Below are positions 34,671 through 44,931 of a DNA stretch of 64,000 nt, in pieces. Every line of letters starts with the position of its first letter. Positions within the stretch are counted from its first letter, which is position 1. The notes beneath the pieces are model-generated. The model saw only the letters and a list, made by a program, of their open reading frames with translations. It ran no database searches and had not been told where the DNA came from. This DNA comes from Volutella citrinella. Its lineage: Eukaryota > Ascomycota > Sordariomycetes > Hypocreales > Nectriaceae. The position numbers and the translations under genes were made by a program. Location: contig JAWZSP010000001.1 of assembly GCA_034401135.1 (NCBI GenBank), positions 6,200,001 through 6,264,000 of the forward strand, read 5' to 3'.

Positions 34671-36021
34671 GTCTGTCTGCTCAATGGTGTCCGAGACTTG
34701 TCAACAGGGGTGTTTGACAGGCGGCAGCGGGAGAAAAAGGAAAGAATGGTGGGAGAGAGTAGAGGGCTGTCACGAGCGAAGCAGACCGGGCTTAATGCCT
34801 TTGGGGCACGTCAGAATTAGGCAACTCTAGGAGCCCGGCGAGTGTGGAGGAAATGAGGAGTGCGAAAGGGACCCCCGATTTTTTCATCAGATGAAAAGGC
34901 CATGGGTACGACATGCGGAGAAATCATGATGTTATGAAATTAGGGGAAGAGGAAGAACAAAGTGTGGATTATTCCGGTGCTGGGACCACATGGCAGTCTA
35001 CCCAGATGCATCCTATTTCTCGCGAGGTCATGGGCGGCCTTTGATGTGGGGGTTTCCGGGGTTCCTTGGCAATTTGGATCGAGGGTTTGTGGGCCGTTTG
35101 GGAATGGAGGGGCGAATGGCGGCGTGGAGTTGGTGTTTGGTGGAGGTGGGACGTGAGGGAATATTCCGAGATCCACAGTAATTCCGGTGGTCTTGGGAGT
35201 GACGATGGTGATGATGATGGTGGTTTATGCTCAAGGAGGATGTGGATGTGTGTGTTTATGAGAATGATGTTATTCTTTGTGAATTTGGTAAGTGATAATG
35301 TTGGGAAGTTGGCCATGGAGTTGATATGGGGGATGACGATATGATGGATGATGGATGTTGGATGTTTCCAGCAATTGGTGGACTTATCGCAATGACAGAT
35401 GTTCGCCCATAGGCGTCACATTCGTTTTCATATATATAAAAGTCATTATCTGATGCCTTCTCATGCACCCCTCTGCTCGGGCCTATTCCGCTGTCAACGG
35501 CACATGGAGGCAAACCCGCGTGCGTCCGGAATTTCGGAATAATGACAACGCCACTAGCTACTTTGACAAATGACCATGTGGCAATGGATTTTGAGCCGCT
35601 GGGGCTCTGCGGGTCGGCAAACCATCCAGTTCATGCATGTATGCCGACCACAACCATGGCCTGACAGCCCCGTAGCGGCGATTCAACGACATCTGGCGGC
35701 CCGATTGAGGAAATCTGAAGCGCCCCGTGGGCAGTCGCGCACCCGTGCCTCCGCAAATATCGTATGCTTCCCCCTTCTCCATGGGGGTGGGGGGTGGAGT
35801 CGGGCTTCCCACATTGTCGGGGCACTGACTGCGGAGCACCGGCGTCTCGTGGACGGAGAGTGTTTTTTTCCCGCTAGTGTCTGTCTTTTTGTCGTGTCAT
35901 CCCCGCATGCCGGCGTGTTGGAGAATATTTAATACTTGAGGCGTGGCTGTCAAAATGTGTCAATGACTCGACATCACCACTCCTCACTTCTTCAACATAT
36001 CAATTGACCAGACCTCCCAGC
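34671..36021. other. Divergent promoter region, DUF1593 gene / sugar transporter
   Basis: About 1.35 kb shared by two divergently transcribed genes. It contains GAT/GGT-rich simple sequence around 35,200-35,225, a TATATATAAAAG at ~35,431 with no gene at suitable distance, and an A/T-rich AATATTTAATAC ~100 bases before the transporter ATG. Small frames here (such as 35570-35932) have no support. Confidence 0.45.
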
Positions 36022-37830
36022 ATGGCCACCACCAAGGAGACGGCTGTCGATGCCACGCACGTGGAATCCGACATCAACGATGCGTCCTCTGGCTCCGAGG
36101 CGCCCAAGACGGCCACCCTCAAGGACGTCTGGAAGAACAGACGCGTCATGGGATTCTGTAAGTCACAAACTTATGTGTGTCTGCTCTCGCCCGTAACTGA
36201 CGACAACAGGCCTCATGATCTTCCTCCTCCCCATCAACTTCGGCTACGAGGCCAGCACGCTCGGCAACCTCATCGCCGTCAGCTCGTTCCTCAAGCGCTT
36301 CGGCACCGAGGCCGACGGCCAGCTGCTCATCACGGCCAAGGACCAGCAGATTCTGAACGCCGCCACCACCGTCGGCCTGTTCGTCTCGGCGTTCGCCACG
36401 GGCATCGTGTCCGACCTTGTCGGTCGTAGGAAGACGATCCTCGTCGCCTGTATCATCTGTGTCGGCGGCATTATTCTTCAGTTCTTTAGCGACTCTATTA
36501 TCCGACTGTTTGGCGGCAAGCTCCTCAGCGCCTTTGGCTTCGGCCTCGGCCACTCCCTGGGGCCTGTCTTTGTTGCTGAGATGGCCCCCGTCGAGCTCCG
36601 CGGCATCTGCCTCGCCCTCATTGTTGGTCCTCGAATATCTCGCGGTCACACAATTCTAGCTGCTAACCCGTGTGTTGTAGAACACCATGATTGTTATTGG
36701 CCAGTGGCTCAGCTCCCTCGTCACCTACGCCTGCGACTCGCGAACCGACGACCTCGGCTGGAGGATCCCCATCATCACCCAGCTCATCCCTCCCGGCCTT
36801 CTCCTCTTCGGCCTCGTCCTCCTCCCCGAGTCCCCATCCTGGCTTCTCATCCGCGGCCGCGTCGACGAGGCTAAGAAATCATACCTCCGCTTCAACGGCC
36901 CCGATTTTGATGCCGACGGCGCCATCGCCATCGCTCTCACCGCTATCCGCAAGGAGGAGGAGCTCGTTGCCCAGGGCGGCTCGTGGCTGCAGTGCTTCAA
37001 GGGCTCCGACGGCCGCCGAACCCTTATTATCGTCATGGTCTACCTCACCCAGCAGTTCATTGGTGTCAACTTTGTCAGCGGCTACCTTACCTACTACTTC
37101 CGCCTCGCCGGTGTCCAGAACCCCCTGGGCATCGCGCAGGCTGCCTTTGCCATCCAGCTGTTTGGCAACATCTGTTCGTGGCCGCTCGTCGACCGCCTGG
37201 GACGACGACCCATGATTGTGGGAGGCTCCATCATCATCACGGTTGGCCTGCTCATCATCGGAGGCATCAGCACCAGCAGCAGCCCTGCCTCTCTCAAGGC
37301 GACCGTCTCCTTCATGGTCATCTGGGGCTATCTCTACCAGGTACGTCTAGATGCCAAGCTATATCCTCGTGGCGAAAACTAATATGTCTCTTGCTCAGAT
37401 GACCCTCGGAGCGACCTCGTACTCAGTCGGTGGCGAGACGCCCAGTATCCCGCTCCGTCAAAAGACGTATGCCATCAACATCATGGCCGCCACTGCCGTG
37501 TCCTGCCTCGTTCTACAAGTCATGCCCTACCTGCTCAACACTGACCAGCTCAACATGGGCGGCAAGAGTATGTATCCCCACCCAGTCATCTTGTCTCCTC
37601 GCTAACAGTATGTACTAGTATGCTTCATCTTCTTCGCCTTCTCCGTGCCCATGTGCGTTTACCTATACTTTTGCCTCCCCGAGATGAAGGGCCGCAACTA
37701 CGCCGAACTGCAGGAGATGTTCGAGGCCGGGGTCCCCGCGCGCCAGTTCAAGCACTACAAGTGCAGCGTCAGCGAGGCCGTTGCCCAGAAGCAGCACGAG
37801 CTGGAGGAGAGCAAGCCACAGGAGGCTTGA
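36022..37830 (+). CDS. MFS sugar transporter (hexose or alpha-glucoside permease type)
   Basis: Five exons: 36022-36157, 36210-36622, 36681-37340, 37399-37567 and 37619-37830. Introns are 51-58 bp with consistent phases, giving 529 residues. Family hallmarks are the loop 2-3 motif SDLVGRRK, PESPSWLLIRGR at the end of helix 6, DRLGRRP in loop 8-9, and PEMKGRNYAELQEMF, which replaces the usual PETKG after helix 12. About 12 hydrophobic segments are present, starting FLMIFLLPINFGYEASTLGN. The hydrophilic N terminus (~45 residues) and C-terminal tail face the cytosol in this family. The likely role is proton-coupled sugar uptake at the plasma membrane; the substrate cannot be read from sequence. 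The helix 7-proximal QQFIGVNF motif fits sugar porters. Confidence 0.9.
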
Positions 37831-38463
37831 GTAATGATACCCAAAAGGAGGTGGCGTGTGCCATGTGCTATTAGTTGTATGAATCAGAGGATTGGGAAGA
37901 GCAGGCCTATAGCTACACGTCTCGTAGACTGGTCATTAGAGAATAAATGCATAGCGAATTTCCAATCTCTTACGTGTCCTGTTTCATACAGAATATCCAC
38001 TTGCCCCTTCGTCTGAAGACCTGCGGAGTAACAATATGCCAAGTTGGAGGGGGGCTCACTAATGTTGGAGAACACAAAAGGTCGCAAACTGACGATGCTA
38101 TACCGATTATCCGAGTGGCCACTGGAAAGATGATGAAAAAAACCGAAAACGGGTGCCTGGATTTGACTCCTGGCTGGGGCTTGGCTGGCTCTGGTGTTTT
38201 TTTTCGGGCGATGCCTGGAAAGAATACTGAAGCCTAGGCAGACCTGTGCCATAGGTTACATGGTCGCTGTATGAGCTTGCGCGTCCCCGCCGGATTGGCT
38301 CGTCAATAATGCTGCAGCCTAACCCCGCAACCGTTGTGCGTTATGCTCCCATGGATGCGTTATGTTGCCGGTTAGCGCATTACTTATAAAAGATGCGGAA
38401 GTTCAACCTCAATTAAGACAGCCATTACTAAATCATTGACTTCTATTTTATAATTTCTCCAAG
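37831..38463. other. Intergenic, transporter 3' end to small membrane protein
   Basis: About 630 bases; moderately AT-rich with an 8-T run near 38,200. Apart from a TATA box upstream of the next gene I see nothing defined. Confidence 0.4.
38385..38391 (+). promoter_or_regulatory. TATA box of small membrane protein gene
   Basis: TATAAAA in the sequence cttaTAAAAg lies 73 bases before the ATG at 38464, leaving a leader of about 45 bases if initiation is ~30 bases downstream. Confidence 0.45.
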
Positions 38464-39275
38464 ATGGACACCACACAGTCACCTTCTTCTCCAATCCTCG
38501 AATCCACTCCGCTCCTGGGCGACGATGCCACGGACCATGGACAGTCGAGGGCCCAAAAGAAGAGTGTACTGGCGTTGACCCGGATGATATACATCTTCTG
38601 CGTCGCCGCGCTGATAGATGCCATTCTTGTAACGACGTTCCTCCTCCTCAACATCGTCCTGACCGCCTACGGAACATCGCGCTTCCAGTTCAAAGAAAGG
38701 TCAGACATGCGAAGCCTCCAGATAGGCGTAGCTGTCATGGTAAGCGTGCAATGCCAAATGCAGACGCCCGTGCTTACTCTTGCAGGATTCAATTGCAATA
38801 GCCGTTGCCTTGTCCAACGTCATGCTGGCCCAGCGACGCGGCGAGCCTTTGCCGGCCTTGCTGAACGCGATCCTGGCATTCGATTTCGGGGTGCTCTCTG
38901 CTGTTGCAGCTTGGGTTCCAATGATTAACCGCGCGTGGGAAGCTCCTACACACTGTAATCCCGACGCGGACGGTGCACTGATGGCTTGCCGGCGCTGGGC
39001 CGTTGCGTACGAGGTCGTTGCATGGGTCTTTATGCTTCTCCTGGCTATCTACAGGTCAGTTTCCCGCCACTGAGAGTTGACTTGACTAACTTCGACCTAG
39101 TGCCATCCAATTCATCTTGTTTGTTCTCGTCATTGTCAAGGCCAGTCTGGACGGAAGGGACAAGACAGGTCGTTCTTCGAGGTGGAAGATTCCTGCTGGT
39201 AGATTCTCCTTTGAATTTGCCTTTTGCATTGCCAAACCAGGACATGTGGACGGTGACTTGGGTACGACACAATGA
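38464..39275 (+). CDS. Small four-helix membrane protein, function unknown
   Basis: Three exons, 38464-38739, 38786-39054 and 39101-39275, with two 46-bp introns (GTAAGC..TTGCAG and GTCAGT..CTAACTTCGACCTAG), giving 239 residues. A hydrophilic Ser/Pro-rich N terminus of ~40 residues precedes a long hydrophobic stretch (MIYIFCVAALIDAILV and following), a second (IAIAVALSNVML), a third (LLNAILAFDFGVLSAVAAW) and a fourth (VVAWVFMLLLAIYSAIQFILFVLVIV). The tail is basic, then hydrophilic. I do not recognise the family. It converges with the secreted repeat protein on the opposite strand, whose stop is about 200 bases away. The exon structure is supported by consistent phase and by the hydrophobic segment continuing across intron 2. 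Confidence 0.7.
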
Positions 39276-39481
39276 TGGACAGACGCATCCACTCTGTGGA
39301 GAGTCATAAACTCAAGCTGCTGCAACTGGTGATTGATCAACGCAATTTTTGGTCTGGAACGGGTTCTGGGCGGCCAATTGTATTCATGTCTCGTAGCTGA
39401 ACTATCTAGTATAACCGGCGAACCAAATACCCACGTTCTCTACATGCCACCCTCCCAATGTCTTTCACTCTGATGCGGAGA

Positions 39482-41467
39482 TCATGCACTGGCGATATCC
39501 TCAATCTGAGCAACCAGATACTGAAACTTGACGCTCACATCAGCCAACTCGGGCACATCCGCGGCAAGTTCCGCCACAGCCTGGGCAGCCAGCTGAAGAG
39601 CACCAGCGGCCTCGACCGCCTCCCCACGGCCCCTGAGCCTACCACCAAACAGCCGCCAGAGGTTCTGGAACGGCCGGAACGCCGGCGTTCCCATGATACC
39701 AGTGTTGCCCTTGCTCGTCAGGCTCTGGAGGACGCCAAGCGGCTGCTTGGAGCCGTTGAGGAGGCCCTTGTTGAGGTTGGGCAGGATGCTTCCCAACTTC
39801 TGGATGAACTGGATGGCCTGGAAAATCTTGATGATCTTCAGAGCGAAGACTGAACGTAGGATGGGGAAGCCGAGCTTCTTGGGCAGAGCGGGCAGAGTGG
39901 GCAGAGTGGGCAGGGTGGGTGGGGTGATGGTTCCGGGGTTTGCGATGCTTCCGGTCGTCTTGCTGAGAGTGAGGGCGAGGTTGACGATCTGCGTGACGGC
40001 TTTTTGAATGGTGCTCGCCAAGTTGACTGGCAGGCCCTGGAGAGTCTGGCTCAGGATAGTTGGCAGGTTGGCGGGGTCTAGAGGCTTGCCGTCGAGGGCC
40101 TTGGTGAAAGCGCCAGCCAAGTCAACCGGGCCGCCGGGCAGCTTGCTGCCGATCAGGGTCGAGAACCCGCCGAGGGTGCTGGTGACCAGTCCGGTCAAGT
40201 CGAGTGTCTTACCAGCCGCAACGTCGCCCAGCGTCTTTGTGATGGCGCCGAGCGTGTCCTTGAAGAAACCTCCCAGATCCAGCGGGCCCGAGCCAAGCGC
40301 ACCAGCCAGGGACTCACCGAGGCCACCTAGGTTGCTGTTCAACAAGTTGGCCAGGCCGCCAGTACCAGACTTCAGGATGTCGGCAAGGTTCAGGTTCAGA
40401 GGCTTGCCAGCCAGGAGGTCCTTGATAATGCCTCCCAGGTCCATAGGATCGCCGGTGGACTTGAAGAGTTTGTCAAAACCCTCAGTGATGGAGGTCAAGG
40501 TGTTGTTGAACAGGCTCCCAAGTCCGAGGGGGTCGCCTGTAGTGGGCTTGATGAGGTTGCCAAAGTCCAGGGGGTTTTTGGTGGTAGTGGTGACCGTGGT
40601 GACCGTGGTGTTGATAATGTTACCGAGGCCCTCGGAGATGCCAGTCAAGGTCGAGTTGATCAGATCCTTGATTCCGACGGGCTTGCCCGATGAGGCATTG
40701 TCAATGATGGTGCCGATGCCGTCCGTGATTGTGACCAAGGTGTTATTGAGAATCTCCTTGACGGGATCCTTGGCTGGGATGGTCTCAATCGCTGTACCCA
40801 GGCCGTCGGCGATGCCTTCCAGGGTCTTGTTGAGAACCGTGCCAAGGTTAATGATATTGGTTGTCGTCTGCGTCTTGCCGTCCACCAGATCCCCAAGGCC
40901 AGTCTTGATAGTAACCAGCGTCTGGTTGACAAGGGTTGTCAACGGGTCCTTGGTAGGGAACTTGAAGAGGTCCGAAATTCCAGTAGCAATCGTGGTCAAA
41001 GTGTCATTGATGAAGCCTCCGATAATCGTCGGCTTTTGCACAACAGTTGTCGTCAAGACATCTGTGAGGTCGGGAAGGATGGAAATGGTGTTTCCTGCAG
41101 TCTTGCCTGTCACAGTATCCGTAACAGCAGTAACCAGCCCACCGACCAGGTTTGTGACGGGATTCTCGGTAGAGGGCGCCTTGCCACCGCCGAAGATGTT
41201 GTCGAGAACATTGGTGACAGCGGTGTTGGTGGTGACAACAGCAGGGGCAACCGAGCCGCCGCCGGTGATGGTGGTCAGGAAGTTTTCAAGAGGTTTGGGC
41301 ACCGGCCCAATAGTAATGGGAACCGGGGGGACAGGGGCTGGGAGCTTGACAGGAACGGGTGGCTTTAGGGGAGGGAAGATAGCCTCGGCCCTCGCGACAA
41401 CGTCCTCGACGGGGGTGGCGGTTGCGGTGCCGAGCAGCGCCGCGTGAACAAGACTGGAAACTCTCAT
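39482..41467 (-). CDS. Secreted protein of ~40-residue sequon-bearing repeats
   Basis: A 661-residue intronless protein. The start at 41467 is preferred over an in-frame ATG 51 bases upstream because it puts a signal peptide (MRVSSLVHAALLGTATATP) at the N terminus. Residues ~35-65 are Pro/Val-rich. From ~100 to 500 there are eight or nine imperfect repeats of about 40 residues with a core like (N/D)xTLTxIxxGhxxhh followed by a GKPh/GDPh turn. In most copies the core begins with an N-glycosylation sequon (NDT, NQT, NKT, NNT, NST). The hydrophobic pattern suggests amphipathic helices. Near the end are TLPTLPTLPALP and a hydrophobic segment FPILRSVFALKIIKIFQAIQ. No cysteine pairs or enzyme motifs are seen. 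The function is unknown; surface or wall association is a guess. Confidence 0.75.
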   Translation of the reverse strand: MRVSSLVHAALLGTATATPVEDVVARAEAIFPPLKPPVPVKLPAPVPPVPITIGPVPKPLENFLTTITGGGSVAPAVVTTNTAVTNVLDNIFGGGKAPSTENPVTNLVGGLVTAVTDTVTGKTAGNTISILPDLTDVLTTTVVQKPTIIGGFINDTLTTIATGISDLFKFPTKDPLTTLVNQTLVTIKTGLGDLVDGKTQTTTNIINLGTVLNKTLEGIADGLGTAIETIPAKDPVKEILNNTLVTITDGIGTIIDNASSGKPVGIKDLINSTLTGISEGLGNIINTTVTTVTTTTKNPLDFGNLIKPTTGDPLGLGSLFNNTLTSITEGFDKLFKSTGDPMDLGGIIKDLLAGKPLNLNLADILKSGTGGLANLLNSNLGGLGESLAGALGSGPLDLGGFFKDTLGAITKTLGDVAAGKTLDLTGLVTSTLGGFSTLIGSKLPGGPVDLAGAFTKALDGKPLDPANLPTILSQTLQGLPVNLASTIQKAVTQIVNLALTLSKTTGSIANPGTITPPTLPTLPTLPALPKKLGFPILRSVFALKIIKIFQAIQFIQKLGSILPNLNKGLLNGSKQPLGVLQSLTSKGNTGIMGTPAFRPFQNLWRLFGGRLRGRGEAVEAAGALQLAAQAVAELAADVPELADVSVKFQYLVAQIEDIASA

Positions 41468-43299
41468 CTCAGCAGATGGTCGTACTTTGCGTGTGAAGCT
41501 GATGGTACGGCTATGCAAGTAATCGAAACCTGAAAACCACAGTCCCGTCCACGGCTTTAGTAGCCGTTGTGTCCAGTGCTGCTACACTTGGGATTATGAT
41601 GGGAGCGTTGCATAACCATATTCGGTATGAACATGTGATCAAAAGTAAGGGCCAGGAATTTAGAAATTGGAAGGGATAAGACCGCTGCGAATCAGTTTGC
41701 GTGGATGGCACTGTTCAAGACACGACGGGTACCGTGAAGCATTCCTGGTCGGAGGAATGTACCTGGAGTCCTGTACCCCGAAAGGCGGCACACAAGCAGA
41801 CCGATATCTTCATGCTGATCTCGGGGCCGGCAATTGGATGCAAAATGGCGCAATATGGAGACTGGCCTACCACTCACGTTGTCGTTAGGGCCCTCGGGTT
41901 GTCGTCATCCCCCGCCAACCCGTCGCGGGAGACGGGACGGTGTTTAATTTGGTGTCTTGCGGCACCGTAAAGGGCAACACCCGGATTCCTCTATGCTCCA
42001 AGGCCACGAGTAATGCGGGAATCTCGTTGGGTGACACATGACACGGAGTCTTGGCCATGGCCTGATACAGTCCCGCGAGTCGGCTTTAAGCCCCCAAGGA
42101 GCGATGCGGCATGATATATGGTTCGCCAGAGCGTGCCGTCCCATGCCTCGAATATTGCTTCCACGGCCACGTGCCAGTTACATTTCAAAGCTGGCACTCG
42201 TCATTTTTCTCCGATCCCGTGTATTGTGCCGAAGTAGGCCTAACCACCGTTGACTCGGTCTGAATATCTCTGGTTATGGAAAAGCCCAGAATATTTGGTA
42301 ATTATTTAGTAATATGAGAAGTAGAGTCAGATGGTTCAACGCGTGCCGGTGATGATCTCCCGGCCCATTCCGTCACCACGTTTGCGACACATTGGACAAC
42401 GGCCAATAAGAATAGCTAATTTGATTGCCCAGACAATGCAGCCAAACGGGCCTGATCCTCCTAAACACTTGGCTGCACGTCAGGTGCCGAAGACCTTGGT
42501 CATGGATATATCCTATTTATCCAATCCCCTCAAGAATGGCGAGTGCTAACGTTGGAACAAATGATATCTTCGAGTTGAATCCTGTGTTTCGACTCTTTCA
42601 TCATCCTTTTGACGCTTTCTGAGCAGCTCCTGGCTTGGGATATTTTCAAGCTAGGGATATGGTTCTGTTTGTCGCCCGGCTCATTTTGTGGTTCCTTGTC
42701 TCCTTCGGATAATCCCTCATTCTCAAGTAATTATGGATCGACGCTTTTGCCATCGTAATAATCTCATCATTCTGGCGTTGACCAACGCCACCAACCGTCG
42801 TAGTCCCGGGATGATCCGAAACCTCTTCCAGGGCGCCCTCCGTGACTCTTGTGCCTGGCGCGGATGATAACGTCCGGAGTGACGGCTGGGGATCTTCTCT
42901 GTATTTGATGACCACTGCGGTTACTCCCGCCGTCCGAGATCGATGGCCAAACCGTCAGATCTCTCCGACTTGGTGGTTGTACCGCCACTGACGTGTTTAC
43001 GTAGATGGTTGCTATTGAATACGAGGAATAGAGTTTGCCGTATTACCCGTTGGGGGAGTTTGAACATGCGGATTGGGCACCCCAAGGTTGACAGACACCG
43101 GAGGTTTACTCCATCACGTTGGAAACGATCGAATGAGCAGACACTAGTTCAAGAGACCGTTCAATTTCGTCCCGACAAATCGCTATAGCTGTAAATCCCA
43201 TATCCAAGGCCATGATGCTATTCCATGCCATCATGCAAATCCAAGTCATTAACGCTAATCCAAACATTACCCTGTATCCACACTCCACACACCCATTTT
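41468..43299. other. Intergenic region without recognised genes
   Basis: About 1.8 kb between two minus-strand genes. It holds the promoter of the secreted repeat protein at its left and the 3' end of the Rieske oxygenase gene at its right. Only short overlapping frames (60-106 codons) with no domain are present. Around 42,290-42,320 it is AT-rich. I see no transposon end or RNA gene. Confidence 0.45.
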
Positions 43300-44605
43300 T
43301 CAAACCGAAATCGGCTCCTGCGGCTGCTTCTGCAACCTACAACAATTCACAGCCGAGCAAAAAGCCACGTCCTTGTCGCTGGTCGTCGCATTATTCGAAA
43401 CATTCTGGCGCGCGGGCCACAGCTCAATGCCCGTCTCGAGCTCGCGGTGGTGGTAGTCCTGCAGGGCGTCGCGGACCAGCTGCTGGAAGTAGAGCGGGCC
43501 CTTCTCCATGGCTGGGTGCATCTCGCCGTTGACAAAGACGCCGGCGTTGATGTTCTTCTGGGCCAGTTCGCACAGGTGCTTGTCCTCGGACATGATGCGC
43601 TTGTACATGTCGCTGATGGTGGTGAAGTCGGCGTCGCTCGAGTTCTTGTTGCGGAAGACCTCGTACTTCATGGTGGACTTGCCGGGGCCGTCCGGCACGA
43701 AGCGCTGGATGAAGAAGAAGTGCGAGCTGGGGTTGATTAGCTTGGTGTTAGTGTGAAGTAAGGGTTGGCTGTACTTACGTGGCGTTCATGGAGGCATTGG
43801 GGAAGTAGTAGGTGGCGGACACGTTGAAGCCCTTGGCTTGCTGCTCAGGGGTCGGGTTGCCGTAGTGTCGGATGGATCCACCAATAGTCTCGACTTCATA
43901 CGAGCTCAAGTCGGCAACACTGGGGATATCTGGATGTGTCGTCTTGCAGTGGTAGCACTCGTTGTAGTTGTCTGCAAGGATCTTCCAGTTGTAGTCTCCC
44001 TCCATGTCCCAGCTGTGGTCAAAGACGTAGTCGTCCCAGGGGTACTGCTTAAACCGGGGCTGCATATCGACACCATCAAAGTCATCAGTCCAGGCAATCT
44101 CGGGCTTCTCTGCAGCGTCAAAGTTGATCCAGACGAAGCCCTTGGCGTCGACGTGGACGTGGATAGGCAGCAGGCCGTTCTTGGACTTGTCAAAGTCGGG
44201 CAGGTCCTGGTAGCCGGGGGCCTTGGCGAGCTTGCCGTTGAGGCCGTACGACCAGCCATGGTACTTGCAGGCGAAGAAGCTACTGTTTCCATTCTCTCCC
44301 TTCTCAGCGGGCAGGATGGGGAACGCGCGGTGCCGGCAGATGTTGTGGAAGGCGTTGATCTTGCCGTCGCGATCTTGGCACAGCACGAACTCGTAGCCGG
44401 CAACATTGTATCGGACCCAGTCGCCCTTGTTGGGGACACGGGCCTTGTGAGTGGTCAGAAGCCACTTTCGAGAGAAGATGGCGCGACGCTCCAGCTCGTA
44501 CATCTCCTGGGAGGTGTACCATGAGCCAGGGAGGGCGCGGACAGCACCCTTCTCGTCTGCTTGGGCGCTAGCGCCGTTGCCAAAGTAGGACTTAAGAAAA
44601 GCCAT
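43300..44605 (-). CDS. Rieske non-heme iron oxygenase (glycine betaine/choline monooxygenase-like)
   Basis: Two exons, 44605-43779 and 43726-43300, with a 52-bp intron (GTAAGT...CCAG), giving 417 residues. The start is the ATG giving MAFLKSYF; another lies 18 bases upstream. The Rieske [2Fe-2S] site is C90-R-H92 and C113-K-Y-H116, in the spacing of ring-hydroxylating oxygenase alpha subunits. The mononuclear iron site is NYNECYHCKTTHPD, with H219 and H224, and an acidic ligand probably near D324. The closest named families are plant/fungal choline monooxygenase and bacterial GbcA-type glycine betaine demethylase. The dimethylglycine oxidase-like gene 8 kb away and the absence of a betaine aldehyde dehydrogenase favour glycine betaine -> dimethylglycine plus formaldehyde, but choline or carnitine cannot be excluded. 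The partner reductase is not in this window. Confidence 0.88.
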
Positions 44606-44916
44606 TGTTCGAATGTGGATCAAAGCAAGATGGGATATCTCAGGGGCAGGGAATATCTCGAAGGCACAGAAAGAGGATGGCTAGGCTCCAGGGGCAACTG
44701 GACAAGGTGGTGGGAGGGTGGAACTTGGAGATTGACTAGCTTGGGGATGATGAGAATCCGGGGCCGGAATTCCTTGATCTAAATACTGCGATTGCACCTG
44801 GCATGGATACCTGATTGCCATGGACTCTATCTGAACCCGTGCCGCCTCCCGACTCTGGAGTCTGATACTAGATGCCCATCCGTGTAAGTGCCGCCGCCGG
44901 TGGGTGTGGACGTGGC

Positions 44917-44931
44917 CGCTCACGTGATCGG
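44917..44931 (-). promoter_or_regulatory. Candidate cluster operator, copy 1
   Basis: Read along the Rieske gene's strand, this is CCGATCACGTGAGCG, 311 bases before its ATG. The octamer TCACGTGA is a perfect palindrome. One extra base gives CCG-N10-CGG, the inverted-triplet layout many Zn2Cys6 regulators use. The identical 15-mer occurs at 52679. Confidence 0.55.

Noticed and set aside
35431..35442. TATATATAAAAG as a promoter
   Set aside because: No supported gene starts within a reasonable distance; the nearest plus-strand ATG of a real gene is almost 600 bases away.
40008..41447. 479-codon plus-strand frame opposite the secreted repeat protein
   Set aside because: Antisense shadow of a repetitive gene; the minus-strand frame has the signal peptide and regular sequon repeats, this one has neither.
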